Assembly: GCA_028583405.1 (NCBI GenBank) | Contig: CM053243.1 | Location: 28,114,116 to 28,178,115, forward strand | Reading direction: 5' to 3' | Length of the DNA: 64,000 nt | From: Pogonophryne albipinna | Lineage: Eukaryota; Chordata; Actinopteri; Perciformes; Artedidraconidae | In this document: piece by piece, positions 28,978 to 41,336 of the stretch | How the letters are laid out: each line of letters opens with the position of its first letter | How positions within the stretch are numbered: position 1 is the stretch's first letter | Made by a program: the position numbers and the translations under genes | Notes under the pieces: generated by a model | Databases searched by the model: none | Seen by the model: only the letters and a program-made list of their open reading frames with translations | Told to the model about the DNA's origin: nothing

Positions 28978-29443
28978 CTATGAATACATGAAAGAGTTTC
29001 TCTTTAGTGAAAATAACTTTCCCATGCACAGTAATTCAATTTAATTAACAACCCCCAACCTCAAAGTCAGCTGTTTTGTTCACTTTTTTTTTTTTTTTTT
29101 TACAGTCCCTATTAAAACTATACCCAAAGGCCTTTATCATCAATTCACAGTAAAAAATCTAAAGCAACACTTAACCCACCATTTATGTTAGCTCCCTTTC
29201 TAAAAATCCTCCACATTTTATAGTCACCACTAATTCTTTCAGCGACTCAAACCCCCATTGCCACAAACTTCACTACACATGACACACTCTTATTAATATT
29301 AAACTAAATTGCTGAAATTAAAGAGTTTTAGCTTTGTGCGGGCTTATACACGAATGAATGCGTATGAATGAAGCCTAGAAAATGAGCTCAGACAGATTTT
29401 GAATTCTTAGTGGGCAACTGAGACCTATTCTTATCGTACATAC
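28978..29443. other. Probable pcdh9 leader intron
   Basis: AT-rich, with an 18-T run at 29084-29101. A minus-strand donor TTGG|GTATGT at 29444/29443 and the acceptor at 28977 could bound it. No coding content seen. Confidence 0.3.
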
Positions 29444-30310
29444 CCAAATCCGTTACAGCGCAGGAGAAAAGCTGGAGTGTGTCAGCTCATAGTCTTCTCC
29501 TCCGGTGTACCTGTGAGATTATTCGAGCAAAGATATCCTTCTCAGTCAGATCAAGCTTTGGATCCAGGAATAAGAAGAACAAAATATTCGACCCGCTGGA
29601 GTAATCAGTCTCAAGAAAAAATGTTGGGTAAAATCAGCTGTTCGCAAAAACTGGAATAAAATAGATGCTGCAAATGTCGCAGTTCCGTTTCCCTCATTTA
29701 ACTTCAGGAATGGACAGGATCTAATTGTGCGCCCTGCAGTGATTGCGGTGATCAGCGCCGCTCTCCAGCAGTCACAGCCAGGTGATCACTGTTTGGTGCT
29801 GTCTTCCATTTGAACCGGTCCTAAAAAAAATAGTGCTCATCTGCCGTAAACGTACCGAGAAAAACCGGCGTTATTTTCCCCCGGGCTACCTGTTAAGGTG
29901 ACGGTGCCGAAGAGGTGAACACAGGAGGAGACACTGCTGTCCCGTCATGTTTCAAGTTCATGAAGCACCATCAATAATCAGCCGAGAAAACCACAAGGTT
30001 AAAAAGAGATCATGAAGAAAAAGCGATATCTCAGAGTGGATCCCACTTGGAAATGCCAACCTAGATATAAATGCTGTTCAGTGTGGCACCGATGTGCAGC
30101 GTGTATGTGCCGTTTATCCTTGCACTCTCACTCCCGGAGCAGAATATCTTGCACTAACTCTGTGTAAACCCATAGGAGGGGTGGTGAAGTACACCACACC
30201 GACGCCCCCCACCCCACCGACCATCATCATTGGACACCGCCCCTTTCTCTCAGTGGCGTCGACAACCCGAGCGCCCACAGGATTGGCCCAAAGTCACGTC
30301 ACTTAATGCA
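29444..30310 (-). promoter_or_regulatory. pcdh9: CpG-enriched 5' region of pcdh9 (putative leader exon and promoter)
   Basis: CpG density rises clearly over 29690-30310 compared with the surrounding AT-rich DNA. On the minus strand there are two CCAAT boxes (near 30232 and 30283) and a GGGGCGG GC box next to the first, all upstream of a possible leader exon that ends at the donor at 29444. No strong TATA box is placed for the minus strand. This is what a vertebrate protocadherin promoter region would look like, but the start site cannot be read from sequence. Confidence 0.35.
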
Positions 30311-33300
30311 GACCGGAGCGTAGTCCGCGGTGAGATGCTCTGTGAAGATGCTGCAGGCTGCAGAGACGCTTAACCAAAAAGCCCGAAGCTGGAGGGGGAT
30401 GATGATGACGACGACGATGAGGATGATGAAGCCGCTAGTGCTGCTGCTGATAATATGGAGAACAAGAGTGTCTGTTTCCTTGCTTATGCACTGGTGATGA
30501 TTATATAAAAGGCAGATAGCCGTCATTGGCTCTAAAAGGGACACATCGAAAGGCATAAGCCAACCTGTTAGGCTGTTGTCAGGTAGGCTGCACTTATTGC
30601 AGTGGACACAAAAACCCAACATTTTGAAGCCGTTAAAATCACAAACTGAAACGGTTTATAATGGATAGGACTTGCCAAGAGTAAACACAGGCATATAGGC
30701 GACAATAGAAGCCTTGTGTAGGAGTCACTAATTGCACTCCAGACAGAGAAGCCGTTGTGTAGGCTACGCATGTTTGCACGGGGTGCATATTCACGCTCTG
30801 TCCGCCACACTCAGCACCCTGCAGCCACTCATCAGCATTTGTCTGTAAGAAATAACCTTGACAGTTATCCCAGTCATCAAAGCTATACACAGCATGTGGT
30901 GCGAGCTCAGTGCGTAATGGTTGAATTGCATTTCCTTTTAAGTTTAGTGCCTCGTGCTAGGGCTGTGACGATCTGAGGCAGCTGTGGTGGGACTTTGGAA
31001 TTGCCTATAACTGCAGATGATCTTAGTTGATAAGTTTTAAAAGAAAAAAAGGGAAGACTGAACTGTGCAACGGAACTGACTAACACCAAACAAATTAAAC
31101 TTCCGATGTGGCACAATGCAATTAGAAAACTGCAGATTTAAGAGACTGCAGAGTCAACCATACAACCACACTTTAATGCATACTGCTATCCAATCATTAC
31201 TTAATTTCAATGCAGTAGATAACCCTCAATTTCCTCCAAGACTCTCTGGTTGTGCTGCTGCTGAGAAAGGCAAGCTGTTGAGCAAAGGCTGAGCAGCCTG
31301 CCATGGTGAACACTGCCATCTTGAGGTGCTCTTATACAAATGCCTGAACTGTGCTGTGAGCTCTCTACAGCTCTTGGAAACCACAAACTACACAATTGTT
31401 AACCAAGACTTGTGTACATCCTCTTCAGTCACAGCTAGAAGTGAGAACAGAATTAATGACCCAATGAGTGGCTCAGTAAGAAGCAAAGTGTGAACAAAGA
31501 GACAGCATGATGTGAGAATAAGCCCTGTTGTTGGCAAATGGTTAATGAGAGTGATGTAAAGACATGGAACCCACACTGAAGAGGTGAGAACTAGGCTGCC
31601 AATGTCTCCTGAGAGGCTGGTGTAGTGCATGGTCAGCAGTCCTTTAGCACAACCAACCTGATGGCCTGACCTTTTTGCCTCTGGATGCCGCCGTCAGTGT
31701 CCTTCCGCTGAGAGTGAGCAGCTAAAGGAGTGATCTGCCTCTTCAGTTTAAAATCTGACACCCTGACGTGGAGACAAAAGTGACAACATAACTGTCGATA
31801 GTGGTGAAACACCTTCTTGCCACTCGCCAGATGGAGTCATTAGGAACTCATCGCTCGCCTTTACTTTTCACTGGGAGTAAGTGTGAGTGTGTGTATGTCT
31901 ATGTGTGTGTGTATTGCTGCAAATTTAGGATTATGTTTCAAAATAATATGAATTTCCAATTTCTAAGGTGTTTGTGTAGGTTAGCACATGAGGTATTGTA
32001 GAGATTTTGATTATTGGACAGAGTAAGACACTATTGATCACTATATGTATCAAACCTTCACATTGCAGTCATTTTGGGTCATGGGTTAGTGAAATCTTAT
32101 TTATGTCAGTTTAAAAAGAAGTTAAACACAGCACTCTTATTATTACTATAAATAGTTGATCCATGATCTTGACTCAGACAACAGAAGGGGCTAAAATAAG
32201 CATCTTCCCAATGTATAGTAAATCCATAATTTCCCCCAACTTTCAAGTTTGTTATCATCTCATATTGACCATTTTGAACTGGCGACGGCTTATATTGCTT
32301 TCAGTCAATTTACTAACAAGTGAGGAAAAAAATGTAGTATGCTAAAATAGTTTCTAGGTCTTCTGCTGTACCTCCTACATCTCATATCGAAGAGAGAGCC
32401 CAAGGGAAAGATCTAAACTAAGGCTTTATGATTCCCCATATACCCGGTGCAGTCAATCACACCATTCACCTTGGTTTGATTCTCACACCGACTTATTGAC
32501 TGGTTCATGCTGTTGATTCGGCTTCATGAATAATACAAGGAACAAATATGTTTATCTTCCTTGTCCATTAAAGAGCAAGGTCAAACAGGTAATTTATGTA
32601 TTTTCTTACTTGAACAAGGTCTTAGGAGCTGGTGCTGGAAGATTGAAATGGTGTGTGTCACAATGTTAAATGTAGTCAAGAAGCAGCAAATGTGTCTTCA
32701 GTTGCTGTTTGTTTTAGTACTGATAAATACAGAGTTACAATAACTAACTTTTTTAAATAAGATTTCATTTCTATACAGATTATAATTTTTTTACCAAATG
32801 AAACATTAGATCACATTTCCAAACAATCAAAGAGAGAATATTTTCATTACTGCAAAAATGATGATTCAATAACAACATAAATGAGAAAGTTGTCTTGTTT
32901 ACAGCTCGAATGGGGTTATTTTATGTAACACATTGTGTGAAGGAGTAAGAACAAGTTTCACAAATTCAATTTTTAAAAGTTTGTGTCAAACAATGCACAT
33001 GTTATGCTTGAACAAAATTCTCTGTGAGAGTAACAATTACAAAGCAGAGGCCATATTAAAGTATAGAGAAGTGTGAATTCCAGTACTGTTTGTTTTGCTG
33101 GTGTACGTTCGATATAATGCAAAGTAAATCAGCCAGAAGACCTCTAATTATCTAAATACTTTGTAATGTTGGAAAATAATTAAATAACGTTGAGTATTCC
33201 CTTTTTAAATAAACAATAGGCATAATTAATACTTATTTATTATGTTTACTTCCTACCTCTGTTCCTGCTATCAGCGTTCTCACAGAGAGAAACATCAGTG

Positions 33301-34780
33301 GGGCTATAATCGCATGAGCTGAATCCTGTTGCCTGTGATATTGTACCACCTGCCAGCAAAGCAAGTGTTAGCACTTAAAATTGGACAATAATAAAATATT
33401 CTTTGAGTTGTTTTACTCATAACAAAAGCTTCCCAAAAAGGAATATAGTTTAGCTATATTTTCAGTTGGGTAAAATGCTGACAATGACACTCACTTTCTT
33501 TCATCACATTCCTTTAATGTTTTGGCAATGTGCAAATAGAAAACTATCTTAGCATTGGTCTCATTTGTTTCTCGTCAATACCAACAAAGAGCCACTGCAA
33601 CTGCTGATGAAAATGTAGGCCTTTTCCCATAAAAACCTTTTGACTGCGCAACTTCGCTCAAGAGTGGTAATGACTCAGCGGATAATTGGCATCACACATG
33701 CTGTGGACCCTGAATACTAATCAGAGCTTTTAATCAGGCATCTCCAATTTTAAAGTTTAGATGCATTGGAGTAAACATTTGCAAAATGATTCTCATTTGC
33801 TATGAAAGGAATTTCAGTGAAATCCAAACTTTGAATTTCCTTGAGAAACATATTTGATATCACATGAAAAGGTTTAAGGAAGATACTTTGATATCTTAAG
33901 GAGACAGAGCTATACAGCTGTGGGCTTACTGTACGAGCTGAAATGTAAATGTTAGCTCAAGTCTGTAATCTATAGATTTATCATGGCAACAGCATAGACA
34001 TCCCATGGTTGCTGCTGGGCTTTCATAATTATTAAAAACCATTGTAGAGACAATTTGCATGCAGCCAGCACATCCTTTACAGTCTGATGGTTGGCATTTG
34101 AGAAGTATAATGCCATCCATGTTAATCCTTTGAAAATTGATTGACACGCTGTTTGATTACAGAAGATATCCTGGGTGGATTAGAGTTCCAAGGTGTCAAA
34201 AGTGCAAGATATCCCTTATAAGAAACCCTGTCTTCATTCCTTACCTCTGACTACAATTTGCTCTCTCCCTTTGCTTTCCGTCTCTCCTCATTTTTTATTT
34301 CTCCCCGACACATTTTAATCACATATCACTTTCCAGGCTATTCACTGAAAAAGGTCAAACATTCCCTCCCATTTTCTTTTCTTACTTAACGCCAGAAGCC
34401 TGCCTGTAAAGTCGGATATGAATCCTGGTGAAAGACTGAAGCGAACCAGGGAAAGAAAGTTGAGCAAGATCCTATTGCTGCTCAGTGCTCAGGCTGATCT
34501 GACCTTGTGCAGTATGAATGAAGCATTAGCAAGTTATAAGATACTTGACATGCACTCCAACACCAATACTTTTCATATCTTGTTAAACTGAATTGTATAT
34601 TTTGAACTCTGAATACTGTACATGTGCTCGAAGGTTATCTTCAAAGCACCTCAATACACAATTTTAAATGAGATGTAAATCTCAGGTACTTCTGATTCGT
34701 TCATCATCATTTCTTTTCACAGCATCTCTCTTCTCCTTCCCAATGCAATGAACATTTAACTCATGTGTTTCTGGAAATAG
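30311..34780. other. Non-coding upstream region
   Basis: No gene recognised. It includes a GAT/GAC trinucleotide stretch at about 30399-30432 and a plus-strand TATATAAAAGG at about 30502-30512. The TATA match could serve a divergent transcript or be chance. Confidence 0.4.
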
Positions 34781-34788
34781 TTATAATT

Positions 34789-37700
34789 CAGCCTGTCCTC
34801 CTCCAAAAAACGACCAAATAGGTCGATTGTTCAGCAGCTTATTACTACTTATAGTCACGTTTTAAAGTTTTGCACCTCTAGTGGTCGTGTAAGAAACAAC
34901 AATTTGCGGCATATGGGCTGATGCTCCCCGTTGATTGCAAACGCTCCGGAGGGTCGTATATTCACAAATAACCCTCTCTGGAAAATCCTAAATTGTAGGA
35001 TAGTTTGGCCATTACAATGCTTTTTGATTTGATTCCTAGCGAGAAGTGTATATTGTACTTTTAGAATCCACGTCCAGTGGATGTGTAGGATCTATAGTTT
35101 GATATATATTACGAAGATGATTTGAGGTCTCGCCAGGATTACGTATGTATACTACGTCTTTCCGCAGCATCCATGTAAAGTTGGCGTCAACCCTCACAGG
35201 GTGAAAACAGTATTTCCAGTCTTGAAGTTTTCATAATAAAACCGAAAGTATTCCCCTCACTGTCAAATGATTACACAGTGATATCTGCATTACTCATTCA
35301 CTAAAAAACATCAGTTTATCCTTGTTAATTACACAACATTGATTGGTTTAAATTGTGTACAATGCTTTTGTGTTTTTAACCTTCGATTCGGAGAAACAAA
35401 TAGTTTTTTCGGAGTTTAGGATGGCCGAAGACACTACACTACCCATAATCCTCAGCTATCGTTTGGGACTACAACATCCGCTTTGCTTGACAAACCCCGT
35501 GATTAGTCCTGAAACTCTGTGATTGGATGTTGGAGTGGCAGTGCGCCAAGGTTACGCCGAGCTCTTTTAAATAGAATGAATCCACGGCAGACTATCCAAA
35601 ACTGGACTCGAACGGGTCCAGCCCAGTCCCCGAACTACACATGCTGGCTATTGTGTTTTGCAACATGGTCTATGGCACGTCTCTACTGGAAATTGTTGTT
35701 TTAAAAGACGTTTTCGTATTTCCCATAATTAGAAGTTGCCAGTATTAAACTGTGTACATCCCTGGAGGTTTAGGGGATACGAAACACATTGGTGTTATCA
35801 AATTTAAAACATATAATTAATAAATGGGTGAAAATAGCTTGTGTCCATAATGGGCAGCATTAATATACCCACATGACAGCTACTGTAAGGTCAGAAGAGC
35901 TTTATTTAACAGCTGGTCTTATGTCTGTGACCCCTCCTGTTGTTCATTGATAAGCCTGAAACATGCACTTGTCAAGGTTCAGAGGCAAATTTTGCAAGTA
36001 TATATGGCAGTAGCCATCGATCATCTTAAGATAAGATACTTTATTGATCCCAAGTTGGGAAATGTTTTTGTTACAGCAGCATATACTACTTTGTTCTACT
36101 CCACTACAATTCAGAGGTTAACCTGGTATTTTTGCTCAACTACATTTATTTTAGTTACTTTGCAGATTCTGATTAATGATATGAAATATAAACAACCCTT
36201 AAATCAGAATTTAGTTACACCTGAGTCAAATTCAGGGAAGGTGATTGTCAAGTGCCAAAATAAACTATGCAATATATTAGACGTTAAGTACTGTGTCAGA
36301 CTTAATATTTATCTGTTGATACCCCCTAAGTGTTGTTCTTATTCAAAAGAAGACCTTAACTTAAAGTATTCTTTAATGTTTAAATAAAGCCTTATTAGTT
36401 TGTCTGTTTTGCACATCCTCCTATTAATATATTTGGACGTCCTGCACTAGCTGTTTTATTGTAGAGATCACTACAGTATCTTCTTGATATTTTCTATTCT
36501 ATATTTCTATCATGCCTTCTACTTTCCCCCTATTTTGTATGTAGGCTACTCTTAATATTTTTAATGTATTCATCAAATATAACTATTCAACAAAAAAATG
36601 CAATAACGTGCTTTAACCACTAGGTGGTTCGGGTTCAAAAAAACTGTCAAGGGTACAGTGTTAACACAATAAATTATACTTTCCAGTATAATTTCCAGTC
36701 TAGTTTATGACGGATTTATTTTGTTATCCACACATATATTGTTTTGATATTTGTAACACCAAACATGACCCAGTGGTAGTTAATAAAACATAATAATATC
36801 AAACATAATATTACTAATAACTTTATTGTGAAATTAAAACAGAACGGTAAAGAAAAATACAGTTTCAGTCTCTCGATTTGAAGCTTATGCATTGTACCAT
36901 GAACCTGTATAGACCTACAACAGTCAACTTGTGAGGAGTTGGAAAGGTAGTTTCTGAAGATGTTACAAATAACACACAGCATACAATGCCATAATAACTT
37001 TTTATTATTAGTGTAGGACACTTATGTATAACATCTGAATATGTGTAGTTTTATTCATGTTTGACATAATTTTACAGGATATTGCTATATTATTTCACAT
37101 ATTGTAGTTCAACACATTAATATCTGATTTGTAAAACATCAGAAAGGTATATCTGTCATATAATTGTAAGTTATTGAAATTCTGAATCCATAGATGTGTC
37201 TCCCATCACCCAAAACCCCTGACTATTCTCTCAACTCAGTATTTACATTCTTTAATTCAAAGAAAATCAGTAATATCTTTAAAAACTACAAGTCCCTTTC
37301 TATCAGCTGTGCACCGTTATGGTGTAAATACAGCCTATCTACCAATTGGATCAAATATAAAAGTCAGCCGAATTACTATTGATACTGCAAGGAGACGTAT
37401 TTTGTGAAGAGAAATTGAAGATGTTGTTTAATTGCTGATATATTTATGATCCACGTCACATATTCAGTTTCGGCGACATTTCTTCCAGTTTGTCCAAAAG
37501 TCTTCTAATCAGGGCTCTATAAATAGAGAACTACGGCAGATGTGTAATATGTAATGCAGCCGAACCGTGTATTACAATGCCGTTCCAAAGCTCTTCCAAA
37601 GAGAAAAACAAGAACACTCGGAATAAAGTATTATTATTTTATTTTTTTATGTTTTCTGATTTCACATCGCATAAACACCATATCCCAACGTGCATTGCGG

Positions 37701-38344
37701 CAAGAACATCCAATCACAGAGCTTCAATGAAAGCTGAGGATTATGGGTAGTTCGATTTTTTACTTTTATCAAAACCTGTGAAAAACACAAAAGCATTGTA
37801 CACAATTTAAACCAATTAATGCTGTGGAATTAACAAGGATACACTGATGTGTTTTAGTGGATGAGTACTGCAGATATAGCTTTAATTTAATTTGACAGTG
37901 AGGGGAATACGGTTTCATTATGAAAACTTCAAGACCGGAAATACTGTTTTCACCCTGTGAGGGTTGACGCTAACTTTACATGGACGCTGCTGTTACACGT
38001 TCTCCTGGCGAGACCTCAAATCATTTTCGTAATATCTATCAAACTATAGATCCTACACATCGACTGGACGTGGATTCTAAAAGTACAATATACACTTCTC
38101 GCTAGAAATCTAATCAAAAAGCATTTGAATGGCCAAACTATCCTACAATTTAGGATTTTCCAGAGAGGGTTATTAGTGAATATACGACCCTCCGGAGCGT
38201 TTGCAGTCAACAGGAGCACTAGCGGTCGAAAACTTTAAAACATGATTATAGGTCGTAATAATCGCTTGAACAATCAACCTATTTGGTCGTAATAAGGGCT
38301 TGAACAATCGACCTATTTGGTCGTATAAGTTGGAGGACTTGTTG
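34789..38344. mobile_element. Non-autonomous hAT-type element with long inverted repeats
   Basis: A 3556-bp element bounded by a perfect 8-bp target duplication TTATAATT (34781-34788 and 38345-38352), the hallmark of hAT transposons. Termini read CAGCCTGTCCTCC and, inverted, CAACAAGTCCTCC. The inverted arms are very long: about 34789-35533 against about 37705-38344, with blocks such as CGACCAAATAGGTCGATTGT, CTCCGGAGGGTCGTATATTC and CCCATAATCCTCAGCT in both. The arms have diverged by indels and substitutions, so the insertion is not recent. No transposase frame is present between them. The core (about 35534-37704) includes other repeats. Confidence 0.75.
36029..36200 (+). repeat. Fish retroposon tail and 'ctccactacattt' repeat inside the hAT element
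   Basis: AAGATACTTTATTGATCCC is the 3'-end signature of a common fish retroposon (RTE-like as I recall). It is followed by GTTCTACTCCACTACAATTC and TTTAGTTACTTTGCAGATTC, signatures of another ubiquitous repeat. The 146-codon open frame over this region is chance. Confidence 0.45.
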
Positions 38345-38352
38345 TTATAATT

Positions 38353-41206
38353 ATGACTCTGCCAGTGAACACAGCTTGTGACACGAGAGAAGATTGCAAG
38401 AAAATGTCTACATATATACTGAGACTCTAATGTGTGTCCCTAAAGATCACACTTCTACATGGCAGTTTTTGGCATGAAATAGCCAAGCAGGTCCACATTA
38501 ACTTAGATGATGTGTCTAATTAGTCATTTTCAGATTTGCTGGCCTTCTTTACTTATTCTCGGCAGCAGAATAATGTACAAACAATATATGAATACCTCCT
38601 GTCCCATCATTTAGTTCTGATATACTTTTTTTGTAGCAGAAGCAAATTAAATCAATGAGAATGAAATTCACTGAACAACATTTACAAAGTGAAAAAGTCC
38701 ATCAGAATTTTTTTTAAATGCTTTAAATATTACTCATATGGTCAGGCTTCCTGTTGGAGATCCTTGTGAAATGCTATCACCAGTCACTGAGCCACCAAAT
38801 CAAACTTAGAAAATACCTTATTTCAGTGTTTTATTGCTGGATTGACTCCTCTTAGGCAGTGCATGTGAAGTATATACATACAGTATTTAAGGAGCTTAGT
38901 ACCTTTGGGAAATCCACTTATCGTGCCATATTTAATCATATTACTTTCAAACACAAAAATGCAAATCTTGACGAATTAAAAACAGATATGTCGCTTTTGT
39001 CCTGCGCATCCCCCATCTTGACTGTGGCTTTATATTACACGTGTATTCAGGAATAATTGATGTATACAGTAACATTGATTTTTCCAATGAATGCAAAAAC
39101 CTTTTTTTGACATTTTTGTTGAGGACTGAAACTGAGAATTACACCACAGGCTACAAAAAAGCCTGAGGTAAAAAAAAAGCCACATATGAGTAACAACAAC
39201 ATGAGATTACTACCAAATGTTTTTTTTTATTTCATTTAACAAAAATACCAAGAGGAGGAAAACAAAGACCCTTCTGCTGAATTACACCATCACAAAACTA
39301 AGTTCACTCCGTAGGTGTGCAATCTCTTTTTCAGCTTTATTTTTATGTTAAATACACCCACATATCAGTTTTAATCATTGGTCTACAACAGTAACTCAGT
39401 CCCTCAGAATAAGTTGCCATAGATGTGTCCTGTAATTACAAAAAGCGATTCTGATTTTGAGTACAGATGCTTTTGGGAAGCCAGAGGAAGAACTTCCTTT
39501 CAAAGACACTCTCTCATTTTCATTGAAGTGCATGAACCTCCTCATGAATGTCCCCGACCCTGAGTCTCCCATTGTTCGGAGTAATGAATCCACATCATGT
39601 GGAAGTTATTTACTAGAAACTAGCTGGTAAATACTTTAAAAGTGGTAATTACAACAGGGTATTTTGTCTTTTCTGAATGTGCTGATTTATCCGACTTGGG
39701 GCTAAATAATAAGGGTGGCAACTACTCCTTAATTTAATGGTACCTTGCTCATTATTCCAACCTATTCCAATTGTCTTTTATTTGTTTACTGATGTAGTAC
39801 CTGACTTATAAAATGAAGATAAATGTTTTACATTAAAAACTAACAATTAAACAATCTATAGGACCAGAAATCAACACCACTTGTTGAATATTTCAGTTAA
39901 AGATGCAGGTAATCTCTCTGTTTTGCTGTTTTCTTATGCATAGCGGTAATTTACAATTTTTGAGGAAATGCCAGGGTAACTCAACACATAATTTTACAAA
40001 CAATACTTGCTTTCAGCATTCAAACCACTGCCCAGGATGATAAGGTATTATCAGATGACAACGTACAATTTATGTTAGGCAAATGAATAGCAGGATGGAA
40101 AATGTCACTCTCTCCATCTAAGCACAGACTGAGCTAAGGAAAATGTGTTGTGTGTTGTTCTCATTCATTTTGTATGGTATGAGGTCCAACACGATGTAGG
40201 GACTGCAAATTATGTTGTTTGTATGGTGAATACAGCGAAGGCTACCTTAGCGACCACTTCAAGGGCACTTAAAGGCTTATTCATATGTTCCAACGTAAAC
40301 ACTTTTGGCACTTTGACCTGAGAGCTGTTTGTGATTCAGGAATCATCTCTAACATCTCATCCAGCCATAAGTATTAGTCAGGTGTAAGGGAAATGGGAGT
40401 GAAAAGCTGATGACAGACAGGCATGTTTTGCGAGCAGCCCTGAAATTAAGTTATTAGATTGATTTAAATGTAGATGCTGCCGAAACATTGTATGGAGCAA
40501 AGACTTTATATTAAATTGAGTAGACGTTGGCACCAATGGTTTGTGGACAACATTTTTGCTTTACCAGCTTGTTTTTTGCAACGAAAAGTGACACCGTACA
40601 GTTGAGCATAGTACAACTGATCACTGAACCAATCCGAAGTCATTTCTTTCTGGACATAATGAACATCATGCTGTGTAATAATTCATTTGAAACAAGCAGT
40701 TGAGGAAATGTTTACCAATTTAATAAATCAAGCGAGAAGTAGAGGATCATCTTTCTCATATACTTCTATACAACTAGACTTCTTTGTGCAACCAGTGCAG
40801 TGGCCCCCTGCTTGATATTCAGAAGAATGCAGGTTAAAGACACCAAACCTCTGTTTCACTTTTCAGACCCGGAGGTTCACTGTACATAATTCTGTAGTAC
40901 TACATCTTAATGTCTGTTTTATCTTAAAACCTAGATTTTCATGTACTGCACATTGGACTCATCATCCATTGTGTACAAATATATACAACAGCTGAGCCAT
41001 AAAACCATGTTGCAGGCAAGTGACAAAAGCCCACATTTTCATTGCTGGTGAAAACATTGAACATGGCCCTTTGTAAACAGAAAAAAAGCACTGAATATCC
41101 CATACATCCATGCATCCATTTTTTGCCATTTGCAGTGTCAACAGGTTAAACACTGTAAACCACTTTGTTATTTTAACCATAATAGAAACTTAACTGCAAC
41201 TATTAC
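38353..41206. other. Non-coding stretch
   Basis: No gene or repeat recognised. AT-rich with homopolymer runs only. Confidence 0.45.
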
Positions 41207-41336
41207 CTCCGGCCTTTAAGGGTTTGCAGCTGCTGGAAACATCTGGAAGAGGAATCACAGGTGTGGGAAGGATGCATTTCACGTTGTTGCCTTCCAGGTT
41301 TTCATGCTGCAGCCTGGGACGACCGGTGAGACTGCT
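41207..41336 (-). other. Orphan exon-like segment with canonical splice sites
   Basis: On the minus strand a pyrimidine-rich acceptor (TGTGTTTCCCTACAG) at 41337 and a donor (GGAG|GTAATA) at 41207/41206 bound 130 bp. One frame is open throughout (SSLTGRPRLQHENLEG... ending ...KPLKAG); the other two contain stops. The segment is less AT-rich than its surroundings. I do not recognise the peptide. It could be a coding exon of an unannotated minus-strand gene, an upstream leader exon of pcdh9, a lncRNA exon, or coincidence. Confidence 0.3.

Noticed and set aside
35947..36387. 146-codon plus-strand frame inside the hAT element
   Set aside because: Covers common repeat sequence and has no transposase motif.
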